NCBI RefSeq assembly: GCF_007904105.1
Contig: NZ_CP042325.1
Span: forward strand, 248,001-312,000
Direction: 5' to 3'
Origin: Corynebacterium sp. sy039
GTDB taxonomy: Bacteria > Actinomycetota > Actinomycetes > Mycobacteriales > Mycobacteriaceae
Length of the DNA: 64,000 nt
In this document: piece by piece, positions 49,896 through 59,174 of the stretch
Position numbering within the stretch: the first letter of the stretch is position 1
Layout of the letters: every line of letters starts with the position of its first letter
Translations under genes and position numbers: made by a program
The notes under the pieces: generated by a model
Seen by the model: the letters and a program-made list of their open reading frames with translations, nothing else
What the model was told of the DNA's origin: nothing
The model's database searches: none

Positions 49896-51716
49896 ATGTC
49901 ATCTGTAGCCATTAAAGGGTTAGAAGGGCACCCCCCCACTGAAAATGAAGCGCTTTTGCGCTGGATTGCGGAAAATGTTGAACTTTTCCAACCAGAAAAA
50001 GTTGTTTTTGCCGACGGAACACAGCAAGAGTGGGATCAACTAACCACTGAATTAGTTGAGGCTGGAACTTTAATTCGCCTCAATGAGCAAAAACGCCCCA
50101 ATAGTTTTTTGGCGCGTTCTGAGCCACATGATGTTGCTCGCGTCGAATCACGCACTTTCATTTGCTCCGAGTCTGAAGAAGATGCAGGTCCTACTAATAA
50201 CTGGGTGCATCCAGAGGCTATGAAGCAAGAAATGACTGAGCATTATCGCGGTGCTATGCGTGGTCGTACCATGTATGTGGTGCCATTTTGTATGGGACCA
50301 TTGGATGCTGAGGATCCCAAAATCGGTGTGCAATTAACTGATTCTGCGTATGTTGTGCTTTCTATGCGCATTATGACTCGCATGGGACAAAAAGCCCTTG
50401 ATCGCCTAGGTAATGGTGATTTTGTCCGTTGTCTTCATTCAGTAGGCGCGCCACTGGCTCCAGGGGAACAGGATGTCGCGTGGCCATGTAATGACACCAA
50501 ATACATCACCCATTTTCCTGATACCAAAGAAATCTGGTCTTTTGGTTCTGGTTATGGCGGTAATGCCATTTTGGCAAAGAAGTGTTTTGCCTTGCGCATT
50601 GCATCGGTGATGGCTAAAGAAGAGGGCTGGATGGCAGAGCATATGCTCATCTTGAAGCTCACCTCACCAGAAAACAAGGTGTACCACATTGCTGCAGCAT
50701 TCCCTTCTGCTTGTGGTAAAACAAATCTCGCTATGATTCAGCCAACAATTCCTGGTTGGAAGGCTGAAGTAATTGGTGATGATATTTCTTGGATCCGCTT
50801 TGGTAAAGATGGACACCTCTACGCATTTAACCCAGAAAATGGTTTCTTCGGTGTGGCTCCTGGAACAAACTACAAGTCTAACCCTATGGCTATGCAGTCA
50901 ATGGAACCAGGTAATACCTTGTTCACTAACGTCGCGCTTACCGACGACGGCGACGTGTGGTGGGAAGACCTTGAGGGAGATCCGCAGCACCTTATCGACT
51001 GGCAGGGCAATGATTGGACTCCAGATTCAGGTCGTCCAGCTGCACACCCTAACTCACGTTATGCAGTACCTATTGAGCAATGCCCTATTACCGCCCCAGA
51101 GTTTAACGATCCGCAGGGTGTAAAACTCGATGCTATTCTCTTTGGCGGGCGTCGCCCAGACACTGTGCCGTTGGTGACTCAAACCTTTAGCTGGAATCAT
51201 GGAACACTGGTGGGCGCATTGCTTTCTTCCGGGCAAACTGCAGCTGCAGAGGGCAAAGTGGGCGCTTTGCGTCACGACCCAATGGCGATGTTGCCTTTTA
51301 TTGGCTATAACGCTGGTGACTACCTCCAACATTGGGTCACTATGGGAGAAAAAGGCGGAGCGAAAATGCCTGCGATTTTCCTCGTAAATTGGTTCCGTCG
51401 TGGAGATGATAAACGTTTCCTCTGGCCAGGGTTTGGGGAGAACTCTCGTGTCTTGAAGTGGATCGTCGATCGCCTTGAAGGGCGAGTGGCAGCACAAGAG
51501 ACTATTGCTGGATACACTGCTCGGGTAGAAGATCTAGACCTAGAAGGTTTAGACACCCCACTCGCAGATGTCGAAGAAGCGCTTAGTGCTCCGGTATCAG
51601 CATGGGAACAAGAGCTAGAAGATAATGAAAAATATCTCGAGTTCCTTGGTCCAAAGGTACCGCAGGAGATTCATGCAGAGTTTGCTGCGCTCAAAGAGCG
51701 TATCGCTCAGGCATAG
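49896..51716 (+). CDS. pckG: Phosphoenolpyruvate carboxykinase (GTP)
   Basis: PckG converts oxaloacetate and GTP to PEP, GDP and CO2 for gluconeogenesis. Motifs: [13 protein letters not shown] (substrate side), [12 protein letters not shown] with metal-binding Lys and the adjacent [12 protein letters not shown], the kinase-1a loop [15 protein letters not shown] (active-site Cys, about residue 270), [10 protein letters not shown] (kinase-2) and FGVAPGTN. About 606 residues from ATG 49896, which has AGGAG five bases upstream; the ATG at 49881 precedes that site and is less likely. Complete and normal in length. Confidence 0.96.
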   Translation: MSSVAIKGLEGHPPTENEALLRWIAENVELFQPEKVVFADGTQQEWDQLTTELVEAGTLIRLNEQKRPNSFLARSEPHDVARVESRTFICSESEEDAGPTNNWVHPEAMKQEMTEHYRGAMRGRTMYVVPFCMGPLDAEDPKIGVQLTDSAYVVLSMRIMTRMGQKALDRLGNGDFVRCLHSVGAPLAPGEQDVAWPCNDTKYITHFPDTKEIWSFGSGYGGNAILAKKCFALRIASVMAKEEGWMAEHMLILKLTSPENKVYHIAAAFPSACGKTNLAMIQPTIPGWKAEVIGDDISWIRFGKDGHLYAFNPENGFFGVAPGTNYKSNPMAMQSMEPGNTLFTNVALTDDGDVWWEDLEGDPQHLIDWQGNDWTPDSGRPAAHPNSRYAVPIEQCPITAPEFNDPQGVKLDAILFGGRRPDTVPLVTQTFSWNHGTLVGALLSSGQTAAAEGKVGALRHDPMAMLPFIGYNAGDYLQHWVTMGEKGGAKMPAIFLVNWFRRGDDKRFLWPGFGENSRVLKWIVDRLEGRVAAQETIAGYTARVEDLDLEGLDTPLADVEEALSAPVSAWEQELEDNEKYLEFLGPKVPQEIHAEFAALKERIAQA

Positions 51717-51751
51717 TCCACTCTCATTCTCATATAAGCACTGAATAATTA

Positions 51752-51800
51752 CGCAACACTCACTGAATAATTACTACGTAATTATTCAGTGAGTGTTGCG
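51752..51800. terminator. Bidirectional terminator between pckG and the DUF3068 gene
   Basis: A perfect 22-bp inverted repeat (51752-51773 with 51779-51800, beginning CGCAACACTCACTGAATAA) with a 5-nt loop lies between two converging genes. Its right arm ends one base before the DUF3068 stop. The core ACTGAATAATTAC also occurs as a direct repeat at 51740-51752. No long T-run is present on either side. Confidence 0.75.
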
Positions 51801-51801
51801 C

Positions 51802-52926
51802 TTAACTCTTTCTGTATAACCGCCATAGTCCATAGCCCAAGAGGATAAAGCCAAGAATACGTGCGCTAAATGTTAATACTTTGAGCACTTCTAGCTTATG
51901 GAGTGTGGGGTTAGCTTGTTGCCATGCACGATCTTTGGTTTGTTGATCCCAGGATAACGTCGTACGCAGCAAAGTACGGTAATTATCATGTCCGACATGG
52001 GCTGTCATGTTGGCTTCTTCTTGATTGCGGGCAAGGAAGAGAAAAATATCTTCTTTTTGATCGACAATGGTGCCGCTTTGTGGTTCTACCCAGAGGGTTC
52101 TGGTGGCACTGTAGAAGGGGTCGAGTACCACAGCGCCAGTTGGTGCAGCCTCATCAGAGTTGGGATAGAAGAAAGAAGCGTCCGCGCTTACCTGTGATTG
52201 GTAAATATCAGCGAGTTCTTCTTTATTGAGATCTGTGTGGGCGGCATTATCTGGACGGTCGTCGGAAATATCTTCTGGTTGGCGCATAGACCGCGCTAAG
52301 GATTGTCGAATGTTAGTAGCGGGTATTTTTTGCGTAAACACGTAAAGCCCATCGCTACTGTCGACGTAGTCGAGTGGGATTGTATCCTGGGCAAAGATAT
52401 CGAAAAAGTCATAGGAGCGGCGCTCTGGCTCAAAGGGATAGAAGTATTGCACACCATCTCTGGCAAAAGTATCGGTATCAATGTGGATATTAAAATCAGG
52501 GGCAGTTAATTGCAGCTGCGAAACTTTATCTGCGACGGGGTAAGTAGAGCGCCGAGTAAGGCGGAGGGAATCGTCGAGAGTGAAGATGGTATGCCGGTTA
52601 TCTGTCCGAGTGAGTTTTTCTTGCACAGATACTGCGGTTTCTTTTTTGTCGTCAGTTTTATGTGTCTCCAGGACACGCGTGAGCTGCGACTGCGTTTCGA
52701 TGACATAACAATCGCGTTGTGCAGCCTGAGCACAAGGCGCCTTGGGGTCATACACCTGCGTATAAGCAGGAGTAGTGCTGACAGTAAAACGAGTATCGAG
52801 GGGAATGAGCCTAGACTTGCTAATGATTAATTGCGGTACTACAGCAGCAAGAAGAAAAAGAATAGCTGATAACCCCAGTGCGAGTCGAGGAATATGCCAA
52901 GCCAAGCTACGACGCGAGGCACCCAT
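51802..52926 (-). CDS. DUF3068 family membrane-anchored protein
   Basis: The 374-residue protein has an N-terminal membrane helix (RLALGLSAILFLLAAVVPQLII), a long extracytoplasmic domain opening with LIPLDTRFTVSTTPAYTQVYDP, and a C-terminal helix (VLTFSARILGFILLGYGLWRLY) with a short basic tail. This is the DUF3068 architecture of mycolata, related to proteins implicated in porin function. Extracytoplasmic, with anchors at both ends; function unknown. It converges on pckG. Confidence 0.85.
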   Translation of the reverse strand: MGASRRSLAWHIPRLALGLSAILFLLAAVVPQLIISKSRLIPLDTRFTVSTTPAYTQVYDPKAPCAQAAQRDCYVIETQSQLTRVLETHKTDDKKETAVSVQEKLTRTDNRHTIFTLDDSLRLTRRSTYPVADKVSQLQLTAPDFNIHIDTDTFARDGVQYFYPFEPERRSYDFFDIFAQDTIPLDYVDSSDGLYVFTQKIPATNIRQSLARSMRQPEDISDDRPDNAAHTDLNKEELADIYQSQVSADASFFYPNSDEAAPTGAVVLDPFYSATRTLWVEPQSGTIVDQKEDIFLFLARNQEEANMTAHVGHDNYRTLLRTTLSWDQQTKDRAWQQANPTLHKLEVLKVLTFSARILGFILLGYGLWRLYRKS

Positions 52927-53006
52927 AGTAAAGCCCTTCCTGCTGCGGTAGCAACCCTGTAGTAACCAGTAACCTAACGAACCAATAATTCAAGCTCTAC
53001 AAGATA

Positions 53007-54059
53007 CTAGCGCAATTTTTGCGGTACCTGTTCTTCACCCAAACTCAACATAAGCCTATTAGCCCAGTTAAAGAAAGCAGCTGAGTTGATAAGATCCACT
53101 ATTGCAGCGGTATCACACCCAACAGTGCGCAAGAGCTCTACATGAGAATCATCAAAGTTCAGCACAGTTATTGCGCGAGCTGCCTCAGATAAAGCATTCC
53201 ATCGTGGATCGCTAAGATCAGCATGAGCATCAGCCAGGAGTGCATCGATTCGAGCGGTATGCTCAGGTGCTTCGTCGAGAGTGCGCGCAGCATGAACAGA
53301 AGTGCAGTAGACGCACCCATTGAGTCTTGAGGTCACTGTTGCTGCTAATTCTCGTTCGGCGCGAGTAAGCCCGCCGTCGACGTTGTAGAAAATATCTAAA
53401 TCGGTCAGAGTACGTGCCTGGAGGGCAGCGGGATCTCTGGCAAGAAGTCGGAAATAAGGTTGATGGATACGCTCTGGCTTAATCAAACTTTCCCGTTGCT
53501 CGTTAGTCATCTCGTGGGCGGCAAGTGGGGTGATCCACGGTTTCCAACCCAGAGTATGCCGAACAAAGGTTGCAGCTACGCTGGGTAATTCGGGTTCTAG
53601 TGGTGCAAATTTTTTATTGTTCTCATGCCCGCCGAGTATGCGTAGCCCATGAATGAGCCGTAGTTGATAGGCAAGGAAGGCAATGAGCTGCGCTAAGCTG
53701 ACAAGTTCATCTTTGCTAAAGTGCTGCTCTAATTCTTGTAACTGTTGCTGCGTAGCCAATGCCGGGGCAGTGATGAGCTGCTGGGCAAAATTGCGGGCAT
53801 GGGCAATGCGGGGGCTGGGTTCTTCTTCGGCACTGAGGTCGGCATAGAACTCACGAGCAGTTGCCACTGGATTAAGCTGAGCCACATAGGCTGCTATGTG
53901 GTAGCGCTCAGCCAGAGTGAAGGAGGACTCAGTTTCTAGGAGGGCGTGAAAACTGAGCTGGGTATTGTGCACAGCATCAGGGCGTTGCCGCCTGATTGCT
54001 GCTAGTTCGGCTGAACTTTGGGCGAGCAGATCAATAATATCTGGTTGATTATCGGTCAT
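53007..54059 (-). CDS. CMD/alkylhydroperoxidase-domain fusion protein
   Basis: The 350-residue protein appears to fuse two carboxymuconolactone-decarboxylase-like units that are usually separate genes beside this type of ABC importer (Avi_7170-like and Avi_7169-like families). The N-terminal half reads MTDNQPDIIDLLAQSSAELAAIRRQRPDAV..., and the C-terminal half starts near LGWKPWITPLAAHEMTNEQRE. The redox motif CVYCTSVHA (CxxC plus His) lies around residue 245. A peroxidase- or thiol-oxidoreductase-like role on the imported compound is inferred. Last gene of the minus-strand importer operon. Confidence 0.8.
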   Translation of the reverse strand: MTDNQPDIIDLLAQSSAELAAIRRQRPDAVHNTQLSFHALLETESSFTLAERYHIAAYVAQLNPVATAREFYADLSAEEEPSPRIAHARNFAQQLITAPALATQQQLQELEQHFSKDELVSLAQLIAFLAYQLRLIHGLRILGGHENNKKFAPLEPELPSVAATFVRHTLGWKPWITPLAAHEMTNEQRESLIKPERIHQPYFRLLARDPAALQARTLTDLDIFYNVDGGLTRAERELAATVTSRLNGCVYCTSVHAARTLDEAPEHTARIDALLADAHADLSDPRWNALSEAARAITVLNFDDSHVELLRTVGCDTAAIVDLINSAAFFNWANRLMLSLGEEQVPQKLR

Positions 54060-54082
54060 GGTGTGTTCTTTCTGCGGTGTGG

Positions 54083-55714
54083 TTAGAGTCCTAAATTGTA
54101 GAAACCTTCGCGGAGTTTCGCGCCAGGAATAGCATGAATGAGCTTATGCGTTAGTTCATGCTGGGGATTGTGGAATACCTCGTAGGTGCTGCCATATTCT
54201 ACTTGTTTGCCGTGGCTCATTACGGACACTGTATCGGAAATTTGCTGGACGACGGATAAATCATGCGAAATGAAAATATAGGTCAGTTGCAATTCTTTTT
54301 GCAGCCTGCTCAGCAATTGCAAAATTTGTGCCTGAACACTTACATCCAATGCAGATACTGCTTCATCAAAGACGATCACTTCTGGTTCGGCAATGAGTGC
54401 CCTGGCAATTGCCACGCGTTGGCGTTGTCCACCGGATAGTTCTGCTGGTCGTCGGGTAGCAAGGGCTGGGTCGAGGGAAACTAATTCAAGATATTTTTTG
54501 ACCTTATCTACCGTGGTTCCTGACTTGTCGGTGATGGTATTGTCAAGTCTAAAATTGCGCAGTGGTTGGCGTAGTGTCGCACCAATGCTCAAGCGGGGAT
54601 CGAGCGAGGAATAAGGATTTTGATACACCAACTGAATGCGTTTGTGTATCGACCGAGCTCGCTTAGTGATTTCGGTGTCGCCTAGGAGAACACGCCCGGA
54701 GCTAGGTGCGTCGAGAGCGGCGATGATTCTACCCGTGGTGGTTTTTCCTGAGCCGGATTCGCCCACGATGGCATGAGTGGTGCCGGCATAAACTGGAAAG
54801 CTCACCTCGGAAACTGCATGGTGTCCTGAAAATTTACGGCTGAGCTTTTCGACGCGCACCACAGGCGTTTCTTGCGCTGCTTTTTCTAGCGAGAACTGCT
54901 TGTGGTAGGCGGTGTCGATGTTGAGGGAGGGGGCGTCGGCAAGCAATTGTTTGGTGTAGTGGTCTGTGGGTGAGGACAGAATCTGTGCTGAGTGACCTGC
55001 TTCTTTTACTAAACCGTGGTGCATGACGACCAGATCATCAGCGCGATCGCCTGCAACTGCAAGATCGTGGGTAATCAGTAGTACACCCAGTCCAAGTTCG
55101 GTGCGCATGGAGTCGATCAGATCCAAAATGACTTTTTGCACTGTGACATCAAGTGCTGAGGTGGGCTCGTCGGCGATAATGAACTCTGGTTCTAAGGCCA
55201 GGGCAGTGGCGATCAAGCAGCGTTGTTTCATGCCGCCTGATAGTTCATGGGGGTATTGGTGATAGCGGCGTTGGGGATCATCAATGCCGACTTTTGCTAA
55301 TAGCTCAAGCACAATGTTTTTGCGCTGCGTCGTGGAGTAGGAGTGATGAATACGTAATCCTTCTGCCACGCTGTCGCCAATTTTTTTGAGTGGATTAAGC
55401 GAGTTATGTGGGTCTTGTGGGACAAGAGCAATGCGTTTGCCACGAATACTGCGCCATTGTTTTTCGCTCAAGGTGCTCAGTTCGGTATCGCCTAGGCGGA
55501 TGCTGCCGGAGGTGATATCGGCATTATCGGCGAGTAAGCCCATGATGGCGTTGGCGGTTGTGGATTTTCCAGAGCCGGATTCACCCACAATGGCTGTGAT
55601 TCTTCCGGGGAGCACTGTAAAGGAAACGTCTTGTACTGCCTGGATAACACCATTTTTGGTGGTGTAGGTGACTGCGAGGTCTTTGACTTCTAGTGCTGTA
55701 TGTGTCGTGCTCAT
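54083..55714 (-). CDS. Dual-domain ABC ATPase (DppD-DppF-type fusion)
   Basis: The 543-residue protein holds two complete ABC ATPase domains. First: GESGSGKST near residue 45, signature LSGGMKQRCLIATAL, Walker B FIIADEPTSALD. Second: GESGSGKTT near residue 320, signature LSGGQRQRVAIARAL, Walker B VIVFDEAVSALDVS. The second Walker B carries Glu-Ala instead of Glu-Pro, as often in this family. Fused ATPases of this kind drive peptide/nickel/opine-type importers. The gene overlaps the downstream-encoded permease by one base, showing tight coupling. Confidence 0.93.
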   Translation of the reverse strand: MSTTHTALEVKDLAVTYTTKNGVIQAVQDVSFTVLPGRITAIVGESGSGKSTTANAIMGLLADNADITSGSIRLGDTELSTLSEKQWRSIRGKRIALVPQDPHNSLNPLKKIGDSVAEGLRIHHSYSTTQRKNIVLELLAKVGIDDPQRRYHQYPHELSGGMKQRCLIATALALEPEFIIADEPTSALDVTVQKVILDLIDSMRTELGLGVLLITHDLAVAGDRADDLVVMHHGLVKEAGHSAQILSSPTDHYTKQLLADAPSLNIDTAYHKQFSLEKAAQETPVVRVEKLSRKFSGHHAVSEVSFPVYAGTTHAIVGESGSGKTTTGRIIAALDAPSSGRVLLGDTEITKRARSIHKRIQLVYQNPYSSLDPRLSIGATLRQPLRNFRLDNTITDKSGTTVDKVKKYLELVSLDPALATRRPAELSGGQRQRVAIARALIAEPEVIVFDEAVSALDVSVQAQILQLLSRLQKELQLTYIFISHDLSVVQQISDTVSVMSHGKQVEYGSTYEVFHNPQHELTHKLIHAIPGAKLREGFYNLGL

Positions 55715-56511
55715 TAGTTACGCTCCTTTGCAACTAAATTACTGAGGTAGTTAGCTGCTACCACAACAGAAATAATGACCACACCAGGTAGTACGGTAAG
55801 CCACCATGAGGTTGCGAGATAATCTCGCGCGTCGGAGATAATCAATCCCCATTCTGGTGTTGGTGGTGGTGCGCCATAGCCGAGGAATCCCAGCACTGAA
55901 AGCTGTAGGATAGCTGAGCCAAATTGCACAGCAGCTAGGGCGAGGACTGGGGAAAGTGAATTAGGCAGAATATGGCGGATAATCACCTGTGCTTTGGTTG
56001 CGCCTGAACCATAAGCAGCCTCGACGAACTCCCGCTGCGCTACGCTGAGCACCTGAGAACGTGCTAGACGAGCAAAGGCGGCAACGCTGGTCAATCCCAC
56101 TGCAATAGCGGCATTGATAGTGCCATAACCCAACAACACAATAATTGATAGTGATAACAGCAGTGATGGAATGGCGAGCAACACATCGATTGCTCGCATG
56201 AGTAGCGTGTCGACGAACTTTCCGCCAACACCGGCAATCAGACCGATAAAAGTACCAAAAGTTGCGCCTACTAATACAGCGATAAGACCACCTAGTAGAG
56301 ATTGTCGAGTGCCATATACAACGCGGGTGTAGAGGTCGCGTCCAATGGAGTCGGTGCCAAACCAATGTTCTAGGCTGGGGGAAAGCAGTGGCTCAAACTC
56401 TCCAGATAAGGGATTGCCGTGGGCGAATATCCCAGGAAATAGAGCTGCGATAATCGCAATGAGTACGATAATTTGACTCACTAATGCCCAGGGGTGTGTG
56501 AGCTTTTTCAT
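55714..56511 (-). CDS. Peptide/nickel-type ABC permease (DppC-like)
   Basis: The 265-residue protein has six helices, the early loop FEPLLSPSLEHWFGTDSIGRDLYTRVVYGTRQSLLGG typical of DppC/NikC, and the EAA motif region EAAYGSGATKAQVIIRHILPNSLSPVLALAA. It overlaps the partner permease by four bases (ATGA) and the ATPase by one base. Together the two permeases form the heterodimeric channel. Confidence 0.92.
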   Translation of the reverse strand: MKKLTHPWALVSQIIVLIAIIAALFPGIFAHGNPLSGEFEPLLSPSLEHWFGTDSIGRDLYTRVVYGTRQSLLGGLIAVLVGATFGTFIGLIAGVGGKFVDTLLMRAIDVLLAIPSLLLSLSIIVLLGYGTINAAIAVGLTSVAAFARLARSQVLSVAQREFVEAAYGSGATKAQVIIRHILPNSLSPVLALAAVQFGSAILQLSVLGFLGYGAPPPTPEWGLIISDARDYLATSWWLTVLPGVVIISVVVAANYLSNLVAKERN

Positions 56512-57452
56512 GGGCGAGCCTTTCTACGCAAACGTGGATCAATGAGTGGATAGCTCAGATCAACAATGAGGTTGATGAGGATATAGGTGCTGGCGCTGAT
56601 GAGCACAATTGCTAGTAGTACGGGCATATCGCGGTGGGAAACTGCAGAAAGAGTAAGCTGCCCGATACCAGTTCTGCCAAAGACAGCTTCGGTAACGACT
56701 GCGCCGCCGACGAGTTCCCCAAATAGTACGCCTGCCATAGTGGATACTGGCAGTAGAGCATTACGCAGTACGTCGCGGAAGAAGATCCATGTGGTACTTG
56801 CTCCTCGTGCTTTGGACACTGTGATAAAAGGTTGTTCGTTAATGTCGTCGATGGTGCGAATGAGCACTTGTGCCAGTGGTGCTGCAATGGGGATTGAGAG
56901 GGTGATGACCGGAAAAATCAATGCCTGAATGGGGTTAGCGTTGATTACTGGGATAAGGGCGAGTCGGAAAGAAAGCAGCTGAATCAAAATGATGCCGATC
57001 CAGAAGCTGGGGACGGAAATCATCAGTGGTGGCAAGCCGCGGAAAAATCCACGCAGGGTGCTGGAAATGTTTGCTAGGGTCGCAATGCCGAGGGCAAGGA
57101 TAAGAGCGAGCAGGAAAGCGCAGACCGCGAGGGCAAGGGTAGAGGGTAATGCGGTTGCTAGCAAACTTGAGACGGAGGTTCCCGTTTGGATTGAATAGCC
57201 GAAGTTGCCGGTGAGATAACCACCCAGTGCCAGGATATATTGCTGAATGAGGGGCTTATCTGCGCCATATTCGCTTCTGATTTCTGCTATTTCTTTTTCG
57301 CTTAGTCCTAAGTCTGGGCTGGCGTAGCGCGCCAGAATGGCGTCGGAAGGCAGTGCTTGGAGGAGGACAAAAGCCACAGTATAGGTGATGAGCAACACGA
57401 CGATAGCTTGGGCTATGCGTGCCAGAATTTTCTTGCCAGTTATTCCAATCAT
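56508..57452 (-). CDS. Peptide/nickel-type ABC permease (DppB-like)
   Basis: The protein of about 314 residues begins MIGITGKKILARIAQAIVVLLITYTVAFVLLQALPSDAI, the usual DppB/NikB start. It has six helices and an EAA region near ISKARGASTTWIFFRDVLRNALLPVSTMAGVLFGELVGGAVVTE. The start at 57452 overlaps the stop of the binding-protein gene as ATGA and has GGAG upstream; the frame runs nine codons further, inside the binding-protein gene. Confidence 0.92.
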   Translation of the reverse strand: MIGITGKKILARIAQAIVVLLITYTVAFVLLQALPSDAILARYASPDLGLSEKEIAEIRSEYGADKPLIQQYILALGGYLTGNFGYSIQTGTSVSSLLATALPSTLALAVCAFLLALILALGIATLANISSTLRGFFRGLPPLMISVPSFWIGIILIQLLSFRLALIPVINANPIQALIFPVITLSIPIAAPLAQVLIRTIDDINEQPFITVSKARGASTTWIFFRDVLRNALLPVSTMAGVLFGELVGGAVVTEAVFGRTGIGQLTLSAVSHRDMPVLLAIVLISASTYILINLIVDLSYPLIDPRLRRKARP

Positions 57453-59104
57453 TGTGCTAGCTCCTTGTGGTCGATCCATGTTTCATAGAAAACGGGGCGC
57501 CCAATGGCATCTTGATGAAAACCTTTAACATAGTTGTGCAGTCCATATACTTGTGGTTCCTCAAAGAGAGGGAGCACATAGGCTTTGTCGTAGAGCAGTT
57601 GTTGGACTTTGGCTGATGCCGCGGCACGGTCTTGTTCTTTGGGGCTAGAGGCGACTTGGTTGAGTAATTCTTCGAGTTCAGGGTCGCCAAGGCTATCTGT
57701 TTTTTCGTCGTAGTTGAGTAATTGATTGCGGTTGGTGGAGTAATACTGTGATTTGATGACGTCGTAATCTGCCCGACCGACCATTGTGTGTCTGATTTGC
57801 ACTTTGGTGATGTCTTTAGAGTCTGCATCTTGGACGGCAATATCGCCGGGGAGTAGGTGAATCTCAATGCCAATTTTGGCCAGTTGTTCTTGCACTTTGG
57901 TGATTACTTCCCTGGATCGTGGTTGGGGGAGGGCTTCGTTGACGGTGAAAGATAGGCGTTGTCCGTCTTTTACTCTGATTCCATCTGGTCCTGGTACCCA
58001 GCCAGCTTCGTCGAGTAAGGAGCGTGCTTTGTTAGGGTCGTAGATGTAGTCTGCTTGGCGTGCATATCCCAGTCCGTGTGAGTCCATTGCGCTGGTGGCT
58101 AGTGCGTATCGTGGGGAAAAGAGTGTGCGCAGAATTTCTTTGCGGTCAATGCCGGCAAAAATTGCTTGACGTACGCGAATATCTTGCAGGAATGGGTGCC
58201 TAAACCGTAGTGCTAGTTGGTTGCTCATGCCACCTGTGGAGTGAGCCTGCACGGTTAGTCCTGCTTGGGTGAGGTGCTTTTCGACGGGGGCTTCAATTTG
58301 TCTAGCGATATCTGCTTGTCCGGCAAGGAGCCCGCCTATGCGTACTGAGTCTTCTGCTGCTAGCACATAGCGAATGCCGTCGATTTGCGCTCTGCCTTGG
58401 TGTTTTAGTACAGGTGGTGCCCAGTTGTAGTCTTTGCGGGTGCTCAGCATGAGTGAGGTGTCTAGTTTTTCTTCGGTAATGCTAAATGGTCCTGAGCCGA
58501 TGATGCTGGTGGCTTGTCCTGGGGCAAATCCTTCGGTGGTTTTGTCGAGAGTGGCGTCGGAGAGCAAACCGGCATTAAAGGAGCTGGTGGCTTGGGCGAA
58601 ACCAGGTGCGGGTGCGCTGAAATGAAAGCGTACTGTGTGGTCGTCGATGACTTCACCGCGTTCGTAGTTATTGATTTGTTCTGAGGCGGTGAGTTTTCTG
58701 GCTTTGTCGCCACGCGCGTAGAGGTCGAAGTTTTTCACCACATTTTCTGGGGTGAGTTTTGTGCCGTCGGAATAGGTGACGTCTGTGCGGATGTGGAAAG
58801 TGTACTGTGTGGCGTCGGCATTGACTTCGGGGAGTTCTGTGGCAATCCAGGGTGATAGTTCCAGGGTGTCTGGGTCTTGATAGAGCAGTCGGTCGGTGAT
58901 CTGATTGATGATTCCGCCGTTGGGGTAGTAACCAGCTGAAGGTGGGTAGAGCGTCTTGAAGGTATTGGGTTCTAAGTAGGTCAGGATATTATTGTGTGCT
59001 TGGCTCAGGTTCGCACTTTGGGTGCAGGCGCTGAGGGTGCTCATGCTGATGATGGTGGCACCGATGATGCCGATGAGTTTGCTAAGGGTTGTTAGTCTGT
59101 TCAT
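57449..59104 (-). CDS. Peptide/nickel-type solute-binding lipoprotein (KPN_01854-like)
   Basis: The protein of about 551 residues has a lipoprotein signal with lipobox LSAC (IIGATIISMSTLSACTQSA) and the SBP family 5 fold: LTYLEPNTFKTLYPPSAGYYPNGGIINQITDRLLYQD, YTFHIRTDVTYSDGTKLTPENVVKNFD, FSITEEKLDTSLMLSTRKDYNW, and RQAIFAGIDRKEILRTLFSPRYALATSAMDS. It resembles the group encoded with CMD proteins and flavin enzymes. I prefer the ATG at 59104, which gives a normal signal peptide; 59122 is also in frame. The substrate is unknown. Confidence 0.88.
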   Translation of the reverse strand: MNRLTTLSKLIGIIGATIISMSTLSACTQSANLSQAHNNILTYLEPNTFKTLYPPSAGYYPNGGIINQITDRLLYQDPDTLELSPWIATELPEVNADATQYTFHIRTDVTYSDGTKLTPENVVKNFDLYARGDKARKLTASEQINNYERGEVIDDHTVRFHFSAPAPGFAQATSSFNAGLLSDATLDKTTEGFAPGQATSIIGSGPFSITEEKLDTSLMLSTRKDYNWAPPVLKHQGRAQIDGIRYVLAAEDSVRIGGLLAGQADIARQIEAPVEKHLTQAGLTVQAHSTGGMSNQLALRFRHPFLQDIRVRQAIFAGIDRKEILRTLFSPRYALATSAMDSHGLGYARQADYIYDPNKARSLLDEAGWVPGPDGIRVKDGQRLSFTVNEALPQPRSREVITKVQEQLAKIGIEIHLLPGDIAVQDADSKDITKVQIRHTMVGRADYDVIKSQYYSTNRNQLLNYDEKTDSLGDPELEELLNQVASSPKEQDRAAASAKVQQLLYDKAYVLPLFEEPQVYGLHNYVKGFHQDAIGRPVFYETWIDHKELAQ

Positions 59105-59125
59105 GGTGTGTGAATTTACCACAAA

Positions 59126-59155
59126 AATAGACAGACCTGTATTCTATAAATAGAC
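59126..59155. promoter_or_regulatory. Divergent promoter region with direct repeat AATAGAC
   Basis: The 70-bp gap between the divergent binding-protein gene and the flavin-type gene has two copies of AATAGAC at 59126-59132 and 59149-59155, 23 bp apart (about two helical turns). TATAAA (59145-59150) could be the plus-strand -10. The spacing fits an activator or repressor acting on both operons. Inferred from sequence only. Confidence 0.35.
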
Positions 59156-59174
59156 CATGAAGTTTAGGAGTGAA